From contig URLQ01000049.1 of assembly GCA_900548745.1 (NCBI GenBank), positions 1 to 17,426 of the forward strand: a DNA stretch of 17,426 nt. The letters run 5' to 3'. Position 1 is the stretch's first letter. Each line of letters opens with the position of its first letter. The notes beneath the pieces are model-generated. The model was given only the letters and a program-made list of their open reading frames with translations, was not told the DNA's origin and did no database searches. The DNA is from an uncultured Prevotella sp. GTDB taxonomy: Bacteria > Bacteroidota > Bacteroidia > Bacteroidales > Bacteroidaceae. Below are positions 8,414 through 13,715 of the stretch, one piece after another. A program made the position numbers and the translations under genes.

Positions 8414-8608
8414 ATGACAACAATATTATTAGCCACGGAGTCGGTTGCCGAAGTAGCAAAGAGTGTAGCCGATCTCGGTATTTCGTTAGATACAGTATGG
8501 ATGCTGCTTGCAGCAATGTTGGTATTCTTTATGCAGCCCGGCGGAGGCTCTTGTCTGGGACAAGTCGTTCAGGAATATGAACGAGCCGAGTGGCAGAGCT
8601 GTTGCTGA
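8414..8608 (+). pseudogene. amt: Ammonium transporter, N-terminal remnant
   Basis: Codons 1-43 encode a short leader and the first transmembrane segment of an Amt transporter, including TVWMLLAAMLVFFMQPG, the hallmark start of the family. From about base 8543 similarity stops: the frame gives an unrelated 21-residue tail and ends at 8606-8608. Normal Amt proteins exceed 400 residues with 11 helices, and there is no room here because a minus-strand gene ends at 8675. No other frame from 8543 to 8674 gives Amt-like residues that I can recognise. The remnant follows glnB, the usual glnK-amt order, so it looks like a 3' deletion or rearrangement of the ancestral partner. A joining error in the source sequence would look the same. 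Confidence 0.8.
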
Positions 8609-8652
8609 CGTCCATGAGTGCTCATGATTATGCCGGTTGGAATAGGTCGTAT

Positions 8653-8667
8653 TGCCCTGTTGGGGCA
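8653..8667. terminator. Weak hairpin between convergent amt remnant and yhcH
   Basis: TGCCC (8653-8657) and GGGCA (8663-8667) pair around a 5-nt loop between the convergent reading frames. There is no T-run, so its role as a terminator is doubtful. Confidence 0.25.
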
Positions 8668-8674
8668 GTATGGC

Positions 8675-9304
8675 TTATTCCACATAGTCAATCTTCAGCA
8701 CGATAACGCGGAGCGACTGGTCGGCGAGTGGGGTCTGCACCTTGGCGATGTGCCAGTCGGAAGGGAAGCAGATGATGAATCTCTTCGGCATGGACATGAA
8801 GAAGTGCGACTGCCACTTGTCGTAGTCGTAGCGTATAACATCCTTTTCGTCGCTGTATTCGCAGTTAGGCTTCGATGATTTGTGGTCGAGCAGATAGAAA
8901 CCCTCCGTTCCTTTCACTACATACATGAAGTCAATCTTCTTTCTGTGCGACTCCGAGCGGCGCTTCTCCAGCGGTTCGTTGCTGCTGTCCTCTACAGATG
9001 CTCTGATGTTCGTTCCCGGAATCATTAGCTTTCCCTTCGGGATATTCAGCAAGTCGGTGTCTGCCAGCCATTTGAATGCGGCGTCCCACTGCACTTTGTT
9101 CTTATGATATTGCGAATAGAACTCCTGCAGATTTACCGTCCTGTCGGGCATTGCGTCAAATCCGTTTCTCCATTCTCCAGCCTCAGTCCAGGCTGTAGCC
9201 TTCTTCAAGGAAACGTTGTTTTTCTTCTGTGCATCTGCTGTTGCGAAGCACAACAATAGTGCTGCCATGGAGAGCAGCGTAATTTTCAGTCTTGAAAGAA
9301 TCAT
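8675..9304 (-). CDS. Secreted YhcH/YjgK/YiaL-family protein
   Basis: The 209-residue product begins with a signal peptide (SRLKITLLSMAALLLCFATA, cleavage likely near ADA-Q at 25-26). The rest fits the YhcH/YjgK/YiaL (DUF386) family of small cupin-like beta proteins: WxxxGEWRNGF near 39-49, EFYSQYHKN at 61-69, then ESHRKKIDFMYVVKGTE (118-134) and FPSDWH (180-185). E118, H120 and H185 are the likely metal ligands. Relatives such as EbgC, YiaL and TabA sit in sugar or biofilm loci, and their biochemical role is poorly defined. The start lies 25 bp after the NadD-glycosyltransferase stop, so it may be the last gene of that operon. Export to the periplasm or cell surface is unusual next to cytoplasmic nucleotide enzymes. 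Confidence 0.8.
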   Translation of the reverse strand: MILSRLKITLLSMAALLLCFATADAQKKNNVSLKKATAWTEAGEWRNGFDAMPDRTVNLQEFYSQYHKNKVQWDAAFKWLADTDLLNIPKGKLMIPGTNIRASVEDSSNEPLEKRRSESHRKKIDFMYVVKGTEGFYLLDHKSSKPNCEYSDEKDVIRYDYDKWQSHFFMSMPKRFIICFPSDWHIAKVQTPLADQSLRVIVLKIDYVE

Positions 9305-9329
9305 GCTATAGTAGATGTTTTAATATGTT

Positions 9330-10805
9330 TTATTTGTTTTTCCTGTGTGCGATAGGGTAGTAGGCAATGCTTGGCGGCAATGCTATTGCTATGCGGTCGG
9401 CAATGCTGAGGCAGCTCTTGTCGGCTTTTCGCAGCAGTTTGTAGTATTTGTCGTATACATCAAACTGCTTCTTGTATATGAAGTTCTCGTACATCTTCGT
9501 CTGGTGCAACACGATATATGGGGCATATTCCTCCATCCTGTCCTTGAAGATGGAGTAGAGGATGTCGTCATACATCTGCTGTTCGTCGAGACTCAGCGGA
9601 CGGTCGTTGGGCAGTCCCACATTGTACATATATACCACTTCATCGGAGAACCACACCTTAGGTTCCTTCAGCAGACATTCTATCTGCATGAGAATATCCT
9701 CGCCGGAACGGATGAGTCGGGGCGTGGAGAGGCATCCTTCGAGTAGTTTCCTGCGGAAGAGCACAGCCCACAACACGCAGAAGTCCGCCCTTGATGCGAG
9801 CAGCTGTTTTATCATCCATGAGGGCTGCATGTATTGTCCGCCCTCGTGTCCGCACAGATTGTCGCGCTGGTCGATGTATCTTGCCACCACCTCGTCGGCT
9901 CCCGTTGCCATTATCTCGTCGTAAAGTATGTGCAAGGCGCCGGGCAGCATCTTGTCGTCGGCATCCACAAAGGTTATGAACTCCCCTTTTGACAGTTCGA
10001 ACCCCAGTCGTCTCGCCGCCGTGACGCCTCCGTTTTCGGGGTGTACCACGGTCAGGTTCGGGTGTTCCCGTGCCATTCTGTCGCAGATTTCCCCCGACCC
10101 GTCGGTGCTTCCGTCTTCAACGGCAATCACTTCAAAGCTATCAAAGTCCTGTGTCAGCACGCTGTTGAGGCAGTCCTCCACATATTCTCTCTTGTTGTAT
10201 ACGGGTATGATGACGGAGATGAGTGGTTTCTTCTCCTTCGCTATTGCCTTTCCTTCGAGATAGGCAGCTATGGAGTCCGGCACAAGACCGTTTATCGGCT
10301 TGTCCTCCTTCAGCAATTGTCTTATCTGAGTGCTGCTTACGTTGTGCAGTCCTGTGTCGTAGAAGTCCACGTTGTCGGGCAGACTGTTCTTGTCAATCTC
10401 GCATCCCTGTCTTGGATAGACGGCGATTCTGAAGTTGTTGAAAATGAAGTCCGGCTCGCGCCATTTGTCGAAGCAGAGCCAGTTGTCCGCCCCGATGATG
10501 AGCGTAAACTCCCTGTCGGGGTAGTCGTGCGAAAGACTTCTCAGTGTGTTTGCCATGAAGGAAGGGCGTGGCAGTCGGAACTCATAGTCGCTTGCCAGTA
10601 GTCCCTCTTCGTTTTCCAGTGCCATCTCCACCATCCTCAGCCGCTCCTCGTCGGGCATCAGTCCTTCAGCGTCTTTCAGAGGATTATGGGGGGACACTAC
10701 GAACCACACCTCGTCCAGTCCGGCAAGTTGCTTGATACTCTTAGCCAGTGCTATGTGTCCGTTGTGTATAGGGTTGAACGACCCGCCGAAAATGCCCGTC
10801 TTCAT
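9330..10805 (-). CDS. nadD: NadD fused to a family-2 glycosyltransferase
   Basis: One 491-residue frame holds two enzymes. Residues 1 to about 186 are nicotinate-mononucleotide adenylyltransferase, which makes nicotinate adenine dinucleotide in NAD synthesis: GIFGGSFNPIHNGHIALAK (4-22, the nucleotidyltransferase HxGH site), PHNPLK (39-44), IIGADNW (103-109) and NVSSTQIRQLL (155-165) are all present, and the part is full length for NadD. After a lysine-rich joint (AIAKEKKP, 187-194), residues 195-491 form a GT-A glycosyltransferase: SVIIPVYNKREYVEDCL (197-213), VEDGSTDGS (229-237), the metal-binding DADD (281-284) and SGEDIL (367-372). No transmembrane segment is evident. The gene starts 13 bp after gmk. 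Bacteroidetes NadD usually stands alone, so the fusion is notable. No frameshift is needed to read through the joint. Confidence 0.93.
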   Translation of the reverse strand: MKTGIFGGSFNPIHNGHIALAKSIKQLAGLDEVWFVVSPHNPLKDAEGLMPDEERLRMVEMALENEEGLLASDYEFRLPRPSFMANTLRSLSHDYPDREFTLIIGADNWLCFDKWREPDFIFNNFRIAVYPRQGCEIDKNSLPDNVDFYDTGLHNVSSTQIRQLLKEDKPINGLVPDSIAAYLEGKAIAKEKKPLISVIIPVYNKREYVEDCLNSVLTQDFDSFEVIAVEDGSTDGSGEICDRMAREHPNLTVVHPENGGVTAARRLGFELSKGEFITFVDADDKMLPGALHILYDEIMATGADEVVARYIDQRDNLCGHEGGQYMQPSWMIKQLLASRADFCVLWAVLFRRKLLEGCLSTPRLIRSGEDILMQIECLLKEPKVWFSDEVVYMYNVGLPNDRPLSLDEQQMYDDILYSIFKDRMEEYAPYIVLHQTKMYENFIYKKQFDVYDKYYKLLRKADKSCLSIADRIAIALPPSIAYYPIAHRKNK

Positions 10806-10818
10806 GTCTCTTTATGTT

Positions 10819-11391
10819 TTATTTGTTCAGAAAATCCGCTATCGTTTCGAGAGCCTTCTGCTGTGCGTTCTTCAGGTCATCGTTGACCACAACGCAGTCG
10901 AACTTAGGTGCGAAAGAGAGTTCAAACTCCGCTCTCTTTATCCTGTCTTCAATCACTTCAGGTGCATCTGTGCCTCTGCCGTTGAGTCTGTTGCGCAGTT
11001 CCTCTATCGATGGTGGCTGTATGAACACGCTGAGAGCCTTGTCTCCGTAGAATTTCTTTATGTTGCATCCGCCTTTCACGTCAACGTCGAGCACCACATT
11101 CTCGCCTTTGGCGAGCTGTTTCTCCACCTGTGCCTTCAGTGTGCCGTAGAATCTGTCGGCATACACCTCCTCGTATTCGAGAAACTCCCCGTCGGCGATG
11201 CGTTTGCGAAACTCCTCGGGTGTGACGAAGAAATACTCCACTCCGTCCTTCTCAGTCCCTCTTGGCTGTCGGCTTGTACACGAGATGCTGAATGCGAGGT
11301 TCAGTTCCTTGTGCTCTTGCATCAGCCAGTTGATGATGGTGCTCTTGCCGCTTCCGCTTGGTGCGGAGAATATTATCACTTTTCCTTGCAT
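10819..11391 (-). CDS. gmk: Guanylate kinase
   Basis: The enzyme phosphorylates GMP to GDP with ATP in purine nucleotide synthesis and also feeds (p)ppGpp pools. Its 190 residues are a typical length. The Walker A loop is SAPSGSGKST (9-18). The GMP-binding region shows SCTSRQPRGTEKDGVEYFFV (37-56) with the usual Ser, Arg and Tyr contacts, followed by GEFLEYEEVYADRFYGT, and VLDVDVKGG supplies the Walker B-like aspartate. The lid segment is RGTDAPEVIEDRIKRA. It lies between yicC (15 bp upstream) and nadD (13 bp downstream). The yicC-gmk order is widely conserved in bacteria. Confidence 0.97.
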   Translation of the reverse strand: MQGKVIIFSAPSGSGKSTIINWLMQEHKELNLAFSISCTSRQPRGTEKDGVEYFFVTPEEFRKRIADGEFLEYEEVYADRFYGTLKAQVEKQLAKGENVVLDVDVKGGCNIKKFYGDKALSVFIQPPSIEELRNRLNGRGTDAPEVIEDRIKRAEFELSFAPKFDCVVVNDDLKNAQQKALETIADFLNK

Positions 11392-11406
11392 CTTTCTTCA
11401 GGCTTT

Positions 11407-12282
11407 TTATAGTGCGTTGAGCACCTGTTCCTTTATCTGTTCCAGTTCGTCTTTCATCTTCACCACGATGTTCTGCATCTCGGCATTGTTGCTCTTGCTG
11501 CCAGTGGTGTTGATTTCACGTCCCATCTCCTGTGCGATGAATCCGAGTTTCTTTCCTACTCCTTCCGTCTCGTTCATCGTCTCGCGGAAATATTTCAGGT
11601 GGTTAGCCAACCTTTGTTTCTCCTCGCTGATGTCGAGTTTCTCGATGTAGTATATGAGTTCCTGTTCCAGTCTGTTCTTGTCGTATTCCACTTCCGGAAT
11701 GCTTTTCAGTCCGTCCACGATGCGCTGTCGTATCTTCTCCACGCGGGCTTTCTCGTATGGTTCGATGCTTTCGAGCAGAGCGGTGATATTGTCGATCTTC
11801 TCGTTGAACTTATTCTGCAGTGCCGCTCCCTCCTGTTTTCGGAAGTCGTTGAGTTTTTCCACCGCCTCGTTGATGGCTGTTGTCGCAGCCTCCCATTCCT
11901 CTTCCGATAGTGTTTCCGTTTCTGTTTTCGTCAGCACGTCGGGCATTCTCATCAGAGTGTTGAACCAGTCCTCCGGTTCAGGGATATTGTTCTTTTCGGC
12001 AATCTCCTTTATCTGCTTGTAGTAGTTGGCAACGAGTGCTCCGTTTACGGGTGTTGCGTCCACCACAGTCTCCTTCTCTATCCAGATGCTGAAGTCCACT
12101 TTTCCTCTTGTCAGTGCTTTTGCAAGCATCTGTCTGATTTGCATTTCCTTCTCGCGGTAGATAGGTGCGATACGTGTTGAGAGGTCGAGCGTCTTGCTGT
12201 TGAGCGACTTCACCTCTACGTTGATTTTCTTTTCTCCAAACGTCACCACGGTCTTGCCGTAGCCTGTCATTGACTGTATCAT
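11407..12282 (-). CDS. yicC: YicC-family endoribonuclease
   Basis: The 291-residue protein opens MIQSMTGYGK and continues VEVKSLNSKTLDLSTRI, the N-terminal YicC signature. It ends with the DUF1732 signature around GFIAQEMGREINTTGSKSNN and NIVVKMKDELEQIKEQVLN. Members have been shown to act as endoribonucleases that promote RNA turnover, and they are commonly encoded beside gmk, as here. The central portion is acidic and helical. It is the first gene of the yicC-gmk-nadD operon and has a recognisable -7 box 28 bp upstream of its start. The 22-bp repeat array lies about 120 bp upstream. Confidence 0.93.
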   Translation of the reverse strand: MIQSMTGYGKTVVTFGEKKINVEVKSLNSKTLDLSTRIAPIYREKEMQIRQMLAKALTRGKVDFSIWIEKETVVDATPVNGALVANYYKQIKEIAEKNNIPEPEDWFNTLMRMPDVLTKTETETLSEEEWEAATTAINEAVEKLNDFRKQEGAALQNKFNEKIDNITALLESIEPYEKARVEKIRQRIVDGLKSIPEVEYDKNRLEQELIYYIEKLDISEEKQRLANHLKYFRETMNETEGVGKKLGFIAQEMGREINTTGSKSNNAEMQNIVVKMKDELEQIKEQVLNAL

Positions 12283-12309
12283 GTTTTTTGCATTATGTTT
12301 CTAATTTTG

Positions 12310-12317
12310 CAAAAGTA
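12310..12317 (-). promoter_or_regulatory. -7 box of the yicC-gmk-nadD operon
   Basis: TACTTTTG on the minus strand (12317-12310) fits TAnnTTTG and lies 28 bp before the yicC ATG. No TTTG is found at the expected -33 distance, so the promoter may be weak or assisted. Confidence 0.55.
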
Positions 12318-12391
12318 CACAATTATTCGGAAAAACGTTCATTTTCCCTGTATCTATTTTATAAGGTGGGGTGTTGCCGTAGGGGCTATTT

Positions 12392-12412
12392 TAGAAAGTC
12401 GATGACTTTCTA
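12392..12412. repeat. Hairpin capping the left edge of the repeat array
   Basis: TAGAAAGTC (12392-12400) and GACTTTCTA (12404-12412) pair perfectly over 9 bp around a GAT loop. The right arm is the conserved core of the first repeat unit and the left arm is an inverted copy of it, so the array begins with a fold-back. Confidence 0.8.
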
Positions 12413-12653
12413 TGTGGAATTCAGGGACTTTCTATGTGGAATTCAGGGACTTTCTATGTGGAATTCAGGGACTTTCTATGTGGAATTCAGGGACTTTCTA
12501 TGTGGAATTCGGGGACTTTCTATGTGGAATTCAGGGACTTTCTATGTGGAATTCGGGGACTTTTTATGTGGGATTCAGGGACTTTCTATGAGGAATTCGG
12601 GGACTTTTTATGTGGAATTCGTGGACTTTCTCCACGAAATTCGGTAACTTTTG
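12401..12653. repeat. Tandem array of twelve 22-bp repeats
   Basis: The unit is GGGACTTTCTATGTGG followed by AATTCA or AATTCG. The core GAC starts at 12404 and recurs every 22 bp without a single slip through 12426, 12448, 12470, 12492, 12514, 12536, 12558, 12580, 12602 and 12624, to a decayed last unit at 12646. Units on the left are nearly identical. From 12558 rightwards they carry substitutions (TTTTTAT, GGGATTC, ATGAGG), and the last two are strongly changed. There are no spacers, so this is not a CRISPR array. It lies between the antitoxin gene and the yicC promoter. Function is unknown: a contractible minisatellite, a protein-binding array or a structured transcript are all possible. 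Confidence 0.95.
12618..12638. repeat. Hairpin capping the right edge of the repeat array
   Basis: TTCGTGGA (12618-12625) and TCCACGAA (12631-12638) pair over 8 bp around the loop CTTTC. It is built from the eleventh unit, in which the expected TATGTGG after CTTTC is replaced by the inverse TCCACGAA. Confidence 0.75.
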
Positions 12654-12709
12654 TTTTCTTAAATTAGCAAGGTCTTTCTGTCTTTTTAAAGTAACTTGAA
12701 GTTGTTATA

Positions 12710-12964
12710 CTATAATTCATTTATCAAATTATCAAGTGTATTCAGTTGTTTCTTGCCAGCAATGACATCTTTCAGCTCACGAAGTGCTCCTCTCAAATCC
12801 TCTGCAATATTCTGAGCATTCTCAGAAACAGAGTCAGAAGGCATGACAGGGACTAAACGGAAGCTGCCTTCACGTGACTTTAAAATCACGTGCTCACCAG
12901 AATTTGCCATAGAGAAATACTTTCCCTGATTGGCTCTAAAATCTCTTGCACTTACTATTGTCAT
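12710..12964 (-). CDS. Phd/YefM-family antitoxin without visible toxin
   Basis: The 84-residue protein matches the Phd/YefM antitoxin pattern. Its N-terminal DNA-binding part reads MTIVSARDFRANQGKYFSMA, followed by SGEHVILKSREGSFRLVPV (22-40), and an acidic, flexible C-terminal half (VSENAQNIAEDLRGALREL and on) is where the toxin is normally bound. Such antitoxins repress their own promoter and neutralise a RelE/YoeB/Doc-like toxin encoded just downstream. Here no toxin frame exists on either side: downstream is the 22-bp repeat array, upstream is non-coding. A promoter and a perfect palindrome lie upstream, so the gene looks expressible. It may be a solitary regulator, a relic, or an antidote to a toxin encoded elsewhere. 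Confidence 0.85.
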   Translation of the reverse strand: MTIVSARDFRANQGKYFSMANSGEHVILKSREGSFRLVPVMPSDSVSENAQNIAEDLRGALRELKDVIAGKKQLNTLDNLINEL

Positions 12965-12989
12965 GTCTATATACCTTTATGTTATGCCA

Positions 12990-13021
12990 CAAAGATAAGC
13001 ATTCTTTTTGATATCGGCAAC
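12990..13021 (-). promoter_or_regulatory. Promoter of the antitoxin gene
   Basis: On the minus strand TATCTTTG (12997-12990) is a consensus -7 box. GTTG (13021-13018) lies 20 nt upstream, one mismatch from TTTG. The -7 box ends 25 bp before the ATG at 12964. Confidence 0.6.
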
Positions 13022-13023
13022 CG

Positions 13024-13037
13024 TTTTGGTACCAAAA
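13024..13037. promoter_or_regulatory. Perfect 14-bp palindrome, candidate antitoxin operator
   Basis: TTTTGGTACCAAAA is perfectly self-complementary and lies 3 bp upstream of the antitoxin -33 element. Phd/YefM antitoxins bind short palindromes near their own promoters, so this is a plausible autoregulatory operator. Half-site-like ATACCAA follows at 13041-13047. Confidence 0.45.
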
Positions 13038-13077
13038 TTAATACCAACCTCCCAAAACAAAAGTCGTTTTATTTAGA

Positions 13078-13096
13078 AATTCGGGGACTTTCTATT
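13078..13096. repeat. Solitary copy of the 22-bp repeat unit
   Basis: AATTCGGGGACTTTCTAT matches 18 consecutive bases of the array unit. Its core GAC at 13086 lies 440 bp, exactly 20 x 22, from that of the last array unit. The bases before it (TTTAGAAA) resemble those before the first array unit (TTTAGAAAGTCG). It sits on the far side of the antitoxin gene. Confidence 0.8.
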
Positions 13097-13127
13097 TCGG
13101 GCTGTATTTCTTGCTGTTTTGAAGATT

Positions 13128-13169
13128 GGAAAAACGAGGGTGGCGGTTGGTGTGTTTTCCTCGTTTTCC
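13128..13169. other. Hairpin in the antitoxin-HIT gap
   Basis: GGAAAAACGAGG (13128-13139) and CCTCGTTTTCC (13159-13169) pair over 11 bp with one bulged A and a 19-nt loop. On the plus strand it is followed by a T/G-rich stretch, but no plus-strand gene precedes it, so its role is unclear. Confidence 0.45.
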
Positions 13170-13200
13170 TTGTTGTTTGTTTTTGGTATGTTGGTAAAGA

Positions 13201-13277
13201 AATGACCGGTTAATGGATGTCGGCGTTGAAGACGGATATGGGTGCTTAAACGTCGGACAGTCCGTTAACCGGTCATT
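13201..13277 (-). terminator. Large hairpin after the greA-HIT operon
   Basis: The outer arms 13201-13217 and 13261-13277 pair over 17 bp with a single G-T, the core being AATGACCGGTTAA and its exact complement. A second stem of about 10 bp with bulges (13218-13227 with 13249-13259) and a 3-bp tip extend it, so nearly all 77 nt fold. On the minus strand it lies 29 nt after the HIT stop and is followed by TTTCTTT, which would suit a terminator or an RNA 3'-end protector. The size and regularity also resemble a small palindromic repeat element; short TTGGTA repeats flank it (13191-13196, 13276-13281). Confidence 0.5.
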
Positions 13278-13306
13278 GGTATTCCTGTTTGTGGCAGAAC
13301 GGCCTT

Positions 13307-13705
13307 TTACAGCTTCTGGAACTCAGCGTAGATTTTCCGGGAAATCTCCTGGAACTCCTCGTCAGAAAGCTTCAGCTTAGGGTTGGAGAAGAGCATGTCC
13401 TTTTCGTTCTGCATAGGCACGAGGTGCACATGTGCGTGGGCAACTTCAAGGCCAAGCACTGCCATTCCCACCTTGCGGCACGGGAATGCGTTCTTGATGG
13501 CCGTTGCCACCTTCTTGGCAAACACCGCCATGCGGGCGATTTCCTCGTCTGTCATGTCGAAATAATAGTCCACTTCGCGGCGAGGAATGACCAGTGTGTG
13601 GCCCTTCACCAGCGGGTTGATGTCGAGAAAAGCGTAGAACTCGCTGTCCTCGGCGCATTTCCAGCTCGGAATCTCTCCGGCTGCAATCTTTGCGAAAATA
13701 TCCAT
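13307..13705 (-). CDS. HIT-family (histidine triad) nucleotide-binding protein
   Basis: The 132-residue cytoplasmic protein belongs to the HIT superfamily of nucleotide hydrolases and transferases. The triad HAHVHLVP supplies H90, H92 and H94, of which the middle one is normally the nucleophile. The N-terminal DIFAKIAAGEIPSWK and AFLDINPLVKGHTLVIPRR (25-43) are typical of the Hint branch, whose members cleave AMP-lysine or aminoacyl adenylates. The natural substrate in this group is not established. The start lies 10 bp after the greA stop, so the pair is one operon, an order common in Bacteroidetes. Confidence 0.94.
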   Translation of the reverse strand: MDIFAKIAAGEIPSWKCAEDSEFYAFLDINPLVKGHTLVIPRREVDYYFDMTDEEIARMAVFAKKVATAIKNAFPCRKVGMAVLGLEVAHAHVHLVPMQNEKDMLFSNPKLKLSDEEFQEISRKIYAEFQKL

Positions 13706-13715
13706 AATGATAGAA

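Larger units (their letters stand above)
12283..12709. other. Gap between yicC and the antitoxin gene
   Basis: These 427 bp hold, from left to right, the yicC leader and -7 box, an AT-rich stretch, the repeat array with its two capping hairpins, and a T-rich 56-bp tail that includes the imperfect palindrome AACTTGAAGTT (12693-12703). No protein gene is supported. The frames that run through the array on the plus strand are open only because the repeat lacks stop codons. Confidence 0.7.
12965..13306. other. Gap between antitoxin and HIT gene
   Basis: These 342 bp carry the antitoxin promoter, the 14-bp palindrome, the solitary repeat unit, the 13128-13169 hairpin and the large 13201-13277 hairpin. 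I see no protein gene. The 107-residue plus-strand frame from 12890 overlaps the antitoxin and shows no recognisable family. Confidence 0.65.

Noticed and set aside
8675..9304. PD-(D/E)XK nuclease reading of LLDHKSS
   Set aside because: The short D-x-K resemblance is outweighed by the wider YhcH pattern (WRNGF, EFYSQYHKN, ESHRKKID, FPSDWH).
12401..12653. CRISPR array
   Set aside because: The repeats are head-to-tail with no unique spacers, the unit is only 22 bp, and no cas genes are present.
12404..12653. Resemblance of GGGACTTTC to the NF-kappaB site
   Set aside because: That is a eukaryotic transcription factor motif; the match is coincidental in a bacterial chromosome.
12270..12667. Plus-strand frames through the array as protein-coding genes
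   Set aside because: They are open only because the repeat lacks stop codons. The non-repeat part shows no recognisable family, and one frame overlaps the yicC start. Kept as a low-interest observation only.
13201..13277. Integron attC site
   Set aside because: Length and palindromic form are similar, but the GTTAACC and its partner do not fit the GTTRRRY / RYYYAAC core sites, and no integrase is nearby.
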